A program made the translations under genes and the position numbers. Shown here piece after piece: positions 1 through 10,774 of a DNA stretch of 64,000 nt (the stretch's first letter is position 1; every line of letters starts with the position of its first letter). A model generated the notes under the pieces. The model was not told the DNA's origin. It worked only from the letters and a program-made list of their open reading frames with translations, and made no database searches. Location of the stretch: contig MU119254.1 of the NCBI GenBank assembly GCA_014904845.1, positions 212,352 through 276,351 of the forward strand. Direction: 5' to 3'. Origin of the DNA: Acephala macrosclerotiorum (lineage: Eukaryota; Ascomycota; Leotiomycetes; Helotiales; Mollisiaceae).

Positions 1-622
1 ATGCTGATCTAAATCTGCCTGCGCCTTAAACGACCTCCCACAAAGGGAGCAGTAAGGTAACGTCTTGGATGACATGTTGGGTAGAGCTAGGTTGAGGCAA
101 TGTTTTGAAATAATGCATACACAATAGAGAAGGAGGATAGAAAATGAGGGGGAGACAGAGTGGACAACAGGGCAAGTAACACAGTGTGCGCAGCCTTGGC
201 AGTGATTTCTTAATCTAATTTTAGACATAGTTAAACCGCTAGGCATTTTAGGTTAGACCGATAATCTCTTGACCCCATTCTCCTAAACCAAAAATCAACC
301 TCCACTACATATACGGACTCATCAGACGCTTTCGCATCTAGTAGACGCTGCTATTAGCTGCGGCAAATAATTGAAGCTATGAACTTCAAGACGCGGAAGA
401 TCAGCGAAGGAGAGCATACTTGCAACTAAGTACCCGTCTCGATGCATATATTCTTTTCGTGCACAATAAACCTGCCGAGACACAGCAGAATGCTGATTTA
501 GATGCATGTAGGATGAGTGAAGCCCTGAGAACGACTTGATTCTCAAGGCGAACGGATCTACGACCAATCCTCACCGAAAATGACGGTTACAAAGAGCGGA
601 AGCATAGTACGGAGGAACAATC
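1..622. other. No gene recognised at left edge
   Basis: No reading frame here resembles a protein family I know. The left edge may hold decayed upstream parts of the esterase fragment that follows, but I could not read any in frame. Confidence 0.4.
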
Positions 623-889
623 ATGAGCATCTCTGCTATAGATGGTTCTACAGGTGTTCTAGCTTTCTCTGCGGATTTCTTTGGAAGCAGATGGAACAGT
701 GTAGAGATATATGGTATTGGTCTGCCTGTCAATGCAGTCGTCGCAAGAACTACGCAAGAGTATTTCGTCAATTTTGCAATGACGGGGAAGCCGAACGTCA
801 ATGAGAAAGACGCCCCTTCTTCCCAGCTTATGGAACAGGGGCTAGATTGCTGGTTCTCGGGTCCGAGGAAATTAGGAGCCACACGGTAG
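623..889 (+). pseudogene. Type-B carboxylesterase C-terminal remnant (possible)
   Basis: An 88-codon open frame whose middle reads EYFVNFAMTGKPN, closely resembling the conserved stretch near the C-terminus of fungal type-B carboxylesterases/lipases (a helix followed by a 'FA.TG.PN' turn). The residues before it (IYGIGLPVNA) also fit the region upstream of that helix. No catalytic Ser or His region, signal peptide or body of the enzyme (normally about 500-550 residues) was found upstream, so if the match is right this is only the tail of a lost gene. The antisense frame of 103 codons over the same bases shows no family resemblance. The evidence is one motif, so confidence is low. Confidence 0.3.
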
Positions 890-1431
890 ATCCGAAGAAG
901 ATTCAGAGGTGTGCTTGGTAGAAGGTACTGTTTTACTGAGGGGGTGAGGGGTAACCGCCTTGGGATGGTTGGATCTCTGCAGGTGGCACGAGATTAGATG
1001 GCTTTCTTTTCACAAAACAAGCAGCTATTTGCAACATATTTATAATTGTAACGATAGATCAAGGACAATTTCAGCTACCCTATCATGAGGTGAAGGTAGA
1101 TTCGCGTGATGGCGGACGTCTTTCGTAAATCATCACTTCTCCATAACTTAAATTCTCCAGTTGCCAGCTTTCCACAACATGCTGGCCTACCTCCTACGAA
1201 TATCTTTCTCTCGACGATAGCTAAACCAGGAATAACCCTAGTAAGAAAAACAGAAGCAACAGGGAGGCCTTCATGACCCAAAGTGAACAAAGTAGTCTAG
1301 AAAGTATGGTCCTCAAGTTAAGAACCTCTAGCTATAACACTCATCGATAACTAAACGCATATGAACCATATCACACACACTTAAACGAAGGACTCATAGA
1401 TTGTCTCTCAACTCGACATCAACTACATCGC
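890..1431. other. Intergenic, nothing recognised
   Basis: Short antisense frames only. This is the 3' flank of the minus-strand ankyrin gene. No RNA gene or repeat seen. Confidence 0.4.
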
Positions 1432-3698
1432 TCAGTCCGTCGCGTGGGACTCCAACTCAAGGACTCGTGCTGCGTTGATAGCACACAGTAGTGCCTCAAA
1501 AGTCTCCTTCACGGCATCTTCATCTTCCCTCAACGCCAGATATTCACAAGCTGTGTATCCATTACTGTCAACATCCTCGGCATCTATGCGACTGAAGCCA
1601 GTTGTTGGAGTCCCCATGAAGATCTCCATTGTTTGACGGTCCGAATTCTCCGCCAAAATATGAAGGATAGTCTTTCCATGGAAATATTTCAAGTCGGCTC
1701 TCAGTCGCAATTCGAGCAGGAACTGTATACAGTCGTGTGCATTGAATAGCACAGCATCAGAGAGGAGAGTGCATTTGATCTTGTCTGCTGGCGAAAACGC
1801 CGCGCCTCGTTGGTGCAATAGTCGTAAAACATCGACATGCTGCCCCAAAACTCCGGATTTCACCGGCGTTTCGCCAATATCATTTGTAGCTTCCATATCA
1901 GCTCCGGCATCAAGCAGCAACTGGACAATGTCGATATGGCCCTGCATACAGACGTCATGTAACACAGTCTTCCCCCATTAATCTCTTGAATGAAGATTTG
2001 GTTTTGCTATTAGAATCTCCTTGGTCGCAGCTATGTTACCCAGCGTCGCTGCCACTTGCAAAGGCGTCTTCCCAGAATAATCCCTGATTCCGACATCTGC
2101 GTGGTGTTTGACCAGGAGTCGAATAGCAGCTACGTGGTTCGTATAAGCTGCGAGGTGCAACGCGGTCCGTCCGAGGGAATCGGTCTCCTCGATATCCAGT
2201 AGCGCAAGGGGCAATAATTCTTCCAAAGTTTCGGAAGTAAGTTGAAGAACGCACTTGTGCAGTTGTGTAAACGAAGTGCTCTCAGGACAGAACGTAGATG
2301 CCAGATTTGATAGCATCCTTGCGTAAGGTGTCGGGGATGATTGGAATACAAGATCGTCAAGGATCTGTGAAGCATGGATTGCATGGTCAAGACTGGAGTA
2401 GGTCCCCCAAAATCTGCATACATCTGTTCCAGTGGAGCAGATATGCCTTTGAGGAACTCGACTCGCTCCTGCAGACAGAAGCAGCTCGTAAACCTCCCGA
2501 CGTCCGTAGAGTACCGCTAATGAGAGTGTTGTAATTCCATAGGGGCCCATGACACCGTCAACCGATGCACGCTGCTGAATGAGAAGGTTTTTGATGTTTT
2601 CAACTTCTCCTGATCGGATGTAGACGAAGATCTCAGCATCTGGGGCGAGCATACAGTGAATAGAAAGAGAAAATATAAACGGGGAAGGATGCCAGCAGAG
2701 ATGCAGAACTCGCTTCATATATTGGCTAGAACAAACTACTGAAAGCGAAGGCGTGGAGCGGGAATCGTAACTGGCGGAGAAGAATGAAGCTTTGAATAGA
2801 CACAAGAACATGGCCATCAATGCTTGGGTGAGAAACTCGAACGGTGTGTGTCCTGCAGGTGCTCCGACTCGCATGTAAGGCTGATGCATCTCAGGAGTAG
2901 TGGTAAAGGGCTTCATCGACAGAACTTCAGAATTCGCGTTGCTGTCTTCGGTGATTAAGTTGGCCGTGCAGTTATTCAATGCCATCGGGTCTGGCCTGTG
3001 ACAATTCTCACAACCAAGGGTCTTTTTGGACAAATTTTCGTGGATGGGTGGTATTTTGCCATTGTCCTATGTCTAAATGGGTATTGTAGCAATACTAAAG
3101 TAAGTTGAACCTACCTGGGCGAGTGAATGTTCCAAGATCTTCAATGGAACTGAAATTGTCTGTTGGAAAATCCGCGCTTCGTCTCCGATAGTCCGTAAAG
3201 AGCACAAAAGGCTCTCTTGACGCTTCCTACCATCAAGAAACTTAGCACACTTGAATGAAGGGCCCGGGAAACAGACGCTTACAGAGTCAAAGACAATGCC
3301 TCCAACTGTATGGCCGGTATTCCGTCTCGTAGAGATCGTTTTAAGTCCTCGATTTTCTTCCTCTTCCGAATCCATGCTATGCGATCAAAACCAACTCGAG
3401 CCTCTTGAAATCTTCTGTCCTTTTTGAACAGAGATACGCAAACCCCGTTTTGGAGACAATCTACTTCGATGAGGCTCTTATTTATCAACTCATCGAAGCG
3501 CTTAGCATCCCCAGTCGAAGCGCCCACTGTTGATCGCAAGTCTTCCATGGCTGATCTCAAGTTCGCCATTTCATCAAATAGAAGCTGGACATTCTTTGGC
3601 GCATTGACAAGAGACTGAATACTTGAAAGAAGGCCACCCAGTCGGTCTGCAGCCTGACAGATAGCGATAATACTCGCTACGATGCTAAGTGGATCCAT
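1432..3698 (-). pseudogene. STAND-type N-terminal domain + ankyrin repeat protein, broken by one in-frame stop
   Basis: Three exons: 3698-3283, 3226-3115 and 3066-1432, with introns of 56 and 48 nt and frame-consistent GT/AG junctions. Residues 1-176 begin MDPLSIVASIIAICQAADRL and match the fungal N-terminal domain found on STAND/NLR-like and azaphilone-cluster L proteins (PigL_N/Helo-like), thought to act in signalling or self-recognition. A spacer of about 110 residues is followed by a series of ankyrin repeats, which bind proteins. A TAA at 1980-1978 interrupts a repeat whose two halves (ending LHSRD and starting WGKTVLHD) are in the same frame and otherwise fit the consensus. No splice pair removes it in frame. 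Translation would give 538 residues instead of about 720. Either a nonsense allele or a sequencing error; CAA to TAA is the simplest change. Confidence 0.72.
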
Positions 3699-4188
3699 GC
3701 GGAATCAAGAAGATCCTGAGAAGATATAATGACCAGATAATTCTCATACCTCCTTATCGTTTGATTATGCTTGGAGAAGATTGAGGTTGTATGGATGCCA
3801 AGACCAAGAAGTGAGGCGGACAGAAAAGTATGGAGACTTGTGGACATTATACGAATTGTGGCGTTGACCTTGGCTTCTACGCTTGTGCCCTGACCGGATT
3901 CCCTTGAAACGAGAGGTGTGTTTGGTTGCATTCAAAATGGTATTTGGTAGAAAAGTCGACAGGCTTGCAGGGACAATGAGGTGAAGTTTTCAACGAGTTG
4001 ATCTGAATACCGGTACTTGATTCTTGAAGTAATGCTATTTGTAATGTACTCACAGCACTAGGAACAATGAGAGCATAAGAATGACTAGTGGTGAAAAAAA
4101 AAACAGACACCACAACCACGAAACTGTACGCATAGTAAGTATACCGGACGCCCAATTGTCCCTCCGTGTGGTGGACAATCAAAATCGT
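3699..4188. other. Promoter-side intergenic of the ankyrin gene
   Basis: Only short frames without family resemblance. Upstream region of the ankyrin gene and downstream flank of the oxidoreductase pseudogene. Confidence 0.4.
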
Positions 4189-5719
4189 CTAGCCCATATT
4201 GAGAGCCTCGCCATCATCTACAGACTCTAGCAGCGATTCAAAAATAACTAAGTCTCCCAATCCTTTGTCAGCCAAGGGATTATTAACAAGCGAGTAGCCC
4301 CTCCGAATGGACTGCTCAAATACGAGGATATCTCCATTAATGCCATCTCTTGTATCGACCAATTTCTCCTTCGGCCTGCTCTCTGCGGTGCGTTGTACAA
4401 AAACCCTGCCGGGATAAACAACGACGGCACCGTTTCCAGTGTGTGCGAATCTCAAGTTTTTTTTCTCTCTTCCAGAACGTCGTGCCAATCGAGAAGGTGA
4501 ATGTCCCACAATGTCTGTTCGAAAGCTGCATTATGGCATGGGTTGTATCTCATGAGGCCAAGTGCTCTTTCGAAAGTGACGCAAACACAGCAATGTTCGT
4601 TACTCTTTCATCAAAGGCGGTGAAGTAGAGTTCTGAGGCTCGCAATGCAACGCAGGGCAAAATTTCGGAGGTATTCCCGCTGTGCCACCTCGTGGTCAGT
4701 TGTGAAAGCCCCCGATATTGTGGGACTCTCAAGAGAGCGCTGACTTACCCGTATGCTCCCACTGAAGGTATAATGTTGTAAAATGTCAAGCTGAACGCTG
4801 TGACCCAGCCTCCGATCTCTTTCGCTCGTGCAAAACCGTACTCCATGGCCTTGAAGCATGGGACGTTTAAGGCCACGTCCCGTATCCTTAGTTCTTCCCA
4901 ATATTGTTTATTGTACCACTCAACGGGGGACTTTGCAGTTTGCAGATCTGTTCCGAGCGGTCTCTCGCTCAGAACGTGTTTGCCTGCCTCCAACGCTTTC
5001 TTGATGTCCGGTTGGACCAACGGATGTATAGCAATCACCACTACCTGTATGTCTTCTCGCTCAAGGAGGGTATTCAAGTTGTTCGAAGGGGAGGGAATGT
5101 CGTAGTAGGTGGCAACGTTCGATGTCGGTGCGATAACATTCGTTGCGTCCGCCAGTTTCGTGGTATTCTTCTTGGAACGCGAATAGACGGTTTCCAGATA
5201 ATATGGCTCCGGGGCCGCTCAATCGCTGGAAGATACTCTGCGGACATATTAGAACGGCTATGGTACTGTCTAGGGAATGAACAGCATACTGGTTCTAGCA
5301 CAGGGACCTGCGCCGGGGATTGCAACTCCAATGGGGATGGGCTTCTTCTTGCTCTCTTTAGAAAAGTCTATGGCACGCGTAAACTCTGTGATCGATTCCG
5401 TGTCGGAGACCATCTCGGTGTCCTCGGCATTGCCTTTGTCGGAGAAATCCAGGGATCCCGTGGATTTTGTAATTGAGTCGCTGTCGGACTGCGCTTCGAT
5501 GCCCTTGCTTTTGCTAGAGGGGTTTGTGGCACTTGTAGACTTCGTGCTCGACTCCGAGTCGGATCCCCTTCCGATGTCCTGGCCTTTGCTGGCACTCGTA
5601 GACTTCGCGCTTGACTCAGTGTCCGACTCCAATCTGACCTCTATGCCCGTGTCAGGATTCATAGAATTTGCACCGACTGCGCATTGTAATAGTCCGCTAA
5701 CGCCCTCTCGAACCGGCAC
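4189..5719 (-). pseudogene. Gfo/Idh/MocA-family NAD(P)-dependent oxidoreductase, multiply frameshifted
   Basis: The best frame (5077-4745) contains VVVIAIHPLVQPDIKKALEA and then GKHVLSERPLGTD, the Rossmann segment and conserved E(K/R)P motif of this dehydrogenase family. Upstream, the first Rossmann strand IPIGVAIPGAG (about 5337-5306) is followed by a 52-nt intron (5289-5238) and KYLPAIE, after which the frame must slip by one base near 5209-5216 (a GGCCCC tract) to reach YYLETVYSRS. Beyond a GTAAGT donor at about 4747 the substrate domain survives only as pieces in different frames, including GTFTFSIGTTFWK and a C-terminal stretch ending ESLLESVDDGEALNMG at 4189. At least three shifts are needed, so this is a decayed gene. 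The N-terminal frame carries a Ser-rich extension of about 125 residues not normal for the family. The start could instead be the Met at 5413. Confidence 0.7.
5354..5626 (-). repeat. Four degenerate Ser/Thr-rich repeats in the oxidoreductase N-terminal extension
   Basis: In the minus-strand frame the unit SD(S/T)(E/D)S-x-(T/A)K-S/T recurs four times with spacing of about 21-27 codons, immediately before the first Rossmann strand. The same bases also leave a long plus-strand frame open (5277-6008), so coding strand is inferred from continuity with the Rossmann motif. Confidence 0.5.
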
Positions 5720-7136
5720 TGATGCAAATCGAATAATAACTGTTTCCCTTCATCCGTCGAGTGTGTTGATATCATGTGCTTCGCTCTATGTTGACGTTCG
5801 TGATTGCTTTAGCTCTGGGTGGTGGTTGAAGAAGATGCAAGTCGCGACGGGCATCGCGGCCTCACGATGTGGTCGTCGTGCTTGCCCCGCTTTTTCACTC
5901 AACCCTGCAACATCTCTGCACAACCATGCAAAGCGATACACCAAAGTAGCAAGAAATCTGGAATTTACACCTGGAAAAAGTATCAAAAACTGCAAATATA
6001 GAGCTTAAGTCTGAGCTGTTATCGAAGGCTGCTTGAAGTCTTGTTCGAAATTCGCGTCAATGTATCTCTAATGCTGGACAAGAGCAGTGTGCACTCTCGT
6101 GTCACTTGTTTTGCACGTTAGGAGACTGGCTCTTGACAAGTGGCAATGCATAAGTGTCTAGTGTTGATGGCTTCCGAGTAGTGACGATTCTTTACACTGG
6201 TGGTGTTGGAAGTAGGGAGTGGGGGGTTGTGGTTGAAATGTTCTGATCAGCGGACTCTGCCACGGGAATTTACTTGCTGATATTGAATTATTGTTGTATA
6301 TCTGCTTGGTTCTTACTTCTTCGCCAACAATTCATTCATCTCCAAGAGTCTCTTTATGAGGCCTGATGCTACTAGCCAACATATCTTCAGCTAAGATGCC
6401 CCTCCAATTCGCTTCCCTTACGAACGCAGGGTCCGAACAAGTCATGACACAACACGATTTTGAATCGAGCTAGAATAATGGCCAAATTACTCACTATATA
6501 CAATGTTCTGGATCTTAAACTCTAAGACTTCTCTATTTTGTCGGCTCGCGATGACTGACCGCAGCTCTCTTTGGTGGCCGTTCGTCTCGAAATGTCGGTA
6601 GCTCTTATGGGTTGGCGTCACACTACGTGTCTGTTCCCACAATTGCTTTAAAATTCATAGAGCATCTGGCTGATCAAACTGGTGACAGGAGCCTTGTACA
6701 ATTGGTTGCAAATTGGCCAATGATAAACCCCTGTTGATAACATCGGTGACCGATTGAGGACGAGGCTGGGGCTACTGTTCAAATTTTCAAAGCTCTTACA
6801 ACCACCTTCGGGATCTTCTTTAGTGCTGCATCTTGCTCTGATCCCGTTGCAAATTGAACATGGTCTAGTTAGATCTTGCCGCTTCTCATCTTCAATCATC
6901 ATCGAACACATCCCTTACAAAGGACTGAGGCCCGTACCTATCTCGAATCGGAATGTCACAACCGCCATTTTACGTCCTTTCAGAAGGAGGATGCAAAGAC
7001 AATTCCACTCATAATACATCTAGAGCCGACTTCCACCACCAAGATCTTGCAGCCTTCTGTGAAGATGTGAACAATGTAGGTCTCTACTCCGTTTGACGCC
7101 GACACCCTGTCCAGTATTAACGATGACTAGGCTGCC
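5720..7136. other. Long intergenic, nothing recognised
   Basis: No frame above about 90 codons shows a family motif, and no RNA gene, repeat or mobile element end was seen. The right part is the 5' flank of the caspase-like gene. Confidence 0.4.
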
Positions 7137-8287
7137 ATGAGAGCCTTCCCAAATCGTGGACGTTCTCGATATGAAACTGTCAATGTTTACCTGATACGAT
7201 GGGAAGACGACGAACTAGGAGTCCAACAAGAACTCAAGACCCTCGACAACGTCATGCGAGACTACGGCTTTCGAACTAACATTTTCCTCATCCCTGAGCA
7301 CAAATCACACTGGGATTTGATGCGCAAGACCTTGGACTTCATCCAAGATTGTGATCACGAGAAAAATCTATTTATTCTCTATTATGCCGGACATGGAAGG
7401 ATGAACAGTGCTCGACAAGTCGAATGGGTCTTTGGGCAAAACTCTGGTTCCCCCTTCGTCGACTGGTCCGCGATACAGGGACTTTTTGGAACGGCAAAAT
7501 CAGATGTTCTCATCCTGCTAGATACGTCTACTACCGTGAGCTCAGCGACGACATCGCAGTGCGCTGTAATGGAGACTATTGCTGCCTCAGTGCCTGTGGA
7601 TTTGAACGGAGAGCGCCACCACCCGGAGAATACTCAATGACGAATACTCTCATCGATATACTTCAGGATTGGATCAACAAACCGTCATTCTCAGTCGCAT
7701 CTTTACACACTAAAATCTTGTTTAGATTGAAGCTGGAGGGAAAGAAAAAAGATCGTGATGGCATCCCATTGGAATAGTGTGTAACTCCCATACACTGGAT
7801 AAACACGAAGGACTCCAAGGCATTAGCAATAGAGATTTGCCGACGAAATGTATTACCACTATCATCGACGACACCCCGAGAAATCCCAAGCCAAGATGAT
7901 GACTCAACTCTCGTTGACGCCATGGATGTAGATTCTGATGACACGAGCGCTGCCTCCACCGTTCTGTCCTCGGTTTCCTCTGCAAGAACTTATAAAGTAC
8001 CTCATGTCTTGATCAGCCTCCAACTGGAGGAAAACCAGTCTCTGGACGTTGGTCAATGTACTAAATAGTTGGATAAGTTTCCTCTATTGGCGAAATGGGT
8101 GAAGGTTGAGGCTGTCTTCGGAAGCTTTTCTACCTTAATGCTTTTGTCTGTTCCTATGCCGATATGGGACATGCTTCGAGATCATCCTGCTTGCTCATTT
8201 GTCGGATATGCGACGACTCCAAATCTCAAAAGAGCGAAGAGTTCCACAGGACTAGAGACAGTAGCGGACGTGAAGAGTCTCAGTACG
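7137..8287 (+). pseudogene. Caspase-like (peptidase C14-type) fungal protein, broken
   Basis: The frame from 7137 reads VNVYLIRWEDDELGVQQE, then LFILYYAGHG, the catalytic-His strand of fungal caspase/metacaspase-like folds, and DVLILLD, the strand that normally precedes the catalytic Cys. Here that strand is followed by TSTT rather than a DCC-type motif, so the nucleophile is missing. At 7587-7594 an apparent 8-base insertion flanked by GCC shifts the frame; the protein resumes as ACGFERRAPPPGEYSMTN. In-frame TAG codons follow at 7775-7777 and 8066-8068, each inside otherwise recognisable family sequence (CVTPIHW; FPLLAKWVKVEAVFGSFST; SFVGYA). Three lesions and the lost Cys argue against a working protease. 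No stop separates its C-terminal part from the next gene. Confidence 0.68.
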
Positions 8288-9715
8288 ATGAGCGAAATGC
8301 CACCTCCCATTAACAGACCTAGTCCTCAATATTCACCACCATATCCATATGTCTTTCAGGGCTCATCTCCAGAATGTGTCGAATACACTACGAATCAGGT
8401 ACGCTCTTCAAACTACTCTCTAAACGTGATAGAACTAACAACATCAAGAGCATTAAAACCGCGGTTGAAAATGCCCTCCTAGGGAAGAAATCTCCTGGCA
8501 AGAACTACCATTTGATAGTGCATTCAGATGGTAACGAACAGCAAACATACTCCTCTCAATCGTGGTCAGTGGATCAAGTCGGGAGCCCGAATAACAAAGT
8601 CCAGGCAAATTATAGACCTTCGAACTATGGATACCCCACTTATGGTAGGCTTTTTTGTCAGAAGGAGGCAACTTACTCTATTTACTGACCTAGCTTCAGC
8701 TTCCAAACGAGACATATATAATAATTGCGGGGTGGAGAGTGGCTATGGGAATAGCAATCCATCGATGTTTGGAAGCTTCAACAGTCCCAAGTCGACAAGC
8801 CTATGGAATGGACCTCCAGGATTCTGGCTATGGAAGTCGGTACCAAGTGGGCAAACATTCCAGTAGTTTAATCACTGAAACTGTGGGAAATTACGATACC
8901 AATGCTCGTGTAATGGGTCCAAAATCGGTATATGATATCGAGAAGAGCAGTAATTATGACAGAATGCATTTCAGTAGTGGAGAATCTTCTTCGGACAACA
9001 GCCGCCGCTTACAACGCAGATTCGAACAGTTTGACGGAGAAGGTTTGTCTAGCGCTAAAAGGACAAGATTTCCTTACATGATTCGTGAGAACTCGGACGA
9101 CGACACTCCTGTCCCAATACCAGTCAGAAAAACGCAACAATTGATGATTGGTGATGAACATGCAGTCGAAAAGGTCTATCAAACCAGATTCAAAGACATG
9201 CAACAGTCCGCTTGTAGAGTCATGGGGAAAGCTTTTGTCAAACTTATTGAGCCTAAAAAGCAGAAGCATTACCCGTACACCAAGGGTGACGACAAGGCGC
9301 CACCTTGGTGGCCGAAAACTATAGGCGAAAATCGTGTTCGGTACAAAGAGCCCGACCACCTCCTCAGGCCAGGTATGTTGCCGCCTTAGATATAATGAGA
9401 AAGGACTTGGTTGATAATCTCTCCCCAGAACGTATTCGTCTTCTGATCCATATTCTTCGCATGGTGGTGCAACCAGTGAAGAACCAGCAGCCAGCAGTCC
9501 AAAAACAAGGACTCAATATTCGAAAGCTAGAGGAAATCACTATGGAAGCTATGTCTAATTGGTTTGCTGATTTACAGCACCCTGAAAATTCCTTGAAGGG
9601 GCCTTCCCTGAAAGAGATTTTCAAGATCGCTAAAGCAGAAGAGCGATATTTGAATCAGGAAATTGGTGAGAGCTCTGATTTCAAGGTCAATCTAGAAGCC
9701 GACATTGTAATCTAG
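8288..9715 (+). pseudogene. hrmA-associated-cluster / YDR124W-like helical-bundle protein, one frameshift
   Basis: Proposed exons 8288-8398, 8449-8644, 8700-9372 and 9429-9715, with introns of 50, 55 and 56 nt. Near the N-terminus NYHLIVHSDGNEQQTY fits this family. The diagnostic region is in exons 3-4: YQTRFKDMQQSACRVMGKAF, then IEPKKQKHYPYTKGDD, PPWWP, YKEPDHLLRPERIRLLIHIL (the last joined perfectly across the intron at 9373-9428). The family includes the Aspergillus fumigatus subtelomeric hrmA-cluster gene product and yeast YDR124W; its molecular function is unknown to me. The four exons sum to one base more than a multiple of three: frame slips near 8822-8830 in a low-complexity Ser/Gly/Asn region, so this copy is probably disabled unless I mis-chose a junction. 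It could alternatively be fused in frame to the caspase-like gene upstream. Confidence 0.65.
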
Positions 9716-10086
9716 ACGGAGATACGTGTTTTCCTGTCATGTGCGGAGAGAGAGCTTCCAAAGACTCGACCCCTGAAGATGATGAAAATCTTGAGAATTG
9801 ACATCTATGTTAACAAATGTCGCAATATTGTTTGAATAATTGAGACTTGAAGCGCGAGTTGGTCTGGGCCCAAATGATTTGATCAGGGTTGGTATCATGA
9901 AAGTCTTCTCCAATTTGGAAACTTGGTAGACGAAGCAGTTCACTCAACTATCTGTATCCATGCACTGACATGCACGTTGAGCTGATTTTCCAATTCATCT
10001 ATGCCTTTTTCGTATGTACAGTACATCTCCTTCCCGGACTCTCGCAATCGCATCTTGGAACTGGCAATAATTACCCCACTCCCCCG
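9716..10086. other. Convergent intergenic
   Basis: Shared 3' flank of the YDR124W-like gene and the PEBP gene. No feature seen. Confidence 0.4.
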
Positions 10087-10774
10087 CTATCCAGTAACCA
10101 TAAAATAATTCGCAGCAACCGGATCTTTCAATCCCGCCAAGTCAATAAACTGCGTGACGTTAAAGTTCAACCGACTCGACACCTGACTCTTCATGACAGA
10201 CGGAACCGCAAAGTTCGCAGGCTGTTCGAACAGCAGCTCGATGTAATAATGCGGATGCGCTGGTGTCTCAGATGGTGGCGAAGTTCCGAAGTAGGAGGAT
10301 GGACCGGTGTCCTTGGATGTCAGGACGTGAGTTGTGCCCTTCAATGTTCCAGCCGATTTGAACATGCCGCGGGGTCCTCCGGTTGTAATTGAGGGGCTGA
10401 GAGGGGTGTTAGTTGATGGGAGTATTGTGATGGTGGAGGGGGGCTTACAGATCAATATCTGTGTGGTTAGTATGCGCTACTTGACCGTCTGCGAGAGGAC
10501 TTACCGATCATGAAATAGACATATGTTCCAGTCAATTCTGTCTGAGTTCCAATGGTTGGCATGCTCGCGACAGCTGGTAGAGGGATCAGTATCACATTGA
10601 AACGATCTGGTAAGGCATCAAACCAGCTTTCTGCATCTGCAAGCCCGGCGTGATGGTTGTTGAGGGGAAGATGACATCGAGGTGAGCAGTGACATTGGGA
10701 CTGAACCCAGGAGGGGTTTGTGCTAAAGTAACCCCTGCCACCAGTAGTGAAGAAAGCGGCAGAAACAACATCAT
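10087..10774 (-). CDS. Secreted PEBP (phosphatidylethanolamine-binding protein) family protein
   Basis: Four exons: 10774-10624, 10573-10505, 10458-10449 (only 10 nt) and 10396-10087, summing to 540 nt (179 aa). The introns are 50, 46 and 52 nt with good branch sites. Residues 1-19 form a signal peptide ending in Ala-Gln, followed by TPPGFSPNVTAHLDVIFPS, the usual start of secreted fungal PEBP-like proteins. The ligand-pocket region appears as FMIDIDLPS (canonical DPDxP-like) and HPHYYIELLFEQP; the usual Arg of the PHR motif is Tyr here. The microexon supplies the codons of the first pocket motif, so skipping it would both shift frame and remove the pocket. Probably an extracellular lipid- or small-ligand-binding protein. 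Family assignment is firm; role is not known. Confidence 0.85.

Noticed and set aside
1966..1980. Stop-codon readthrough or an intron explaining the ankyrin TAA
   Set aside because: The following base context is not a known strong readthrough signal, and every nearby GT/AG pair that removes the stop shifts the frame or deletes consensus ankyrin sequence.
5277..6008. 243-codon plus-strand frame
   Set aside because: It is the antisense of the Ser-rich repeats that run in frame into the Rossmann motif on the minus strand, and its own residues match no family.
7775..8068. Treating the caspase TAG codons as intronic
   Set aside because: The shortest spanning GT-AG pairs are below usable intron length or remove conserved family residues.
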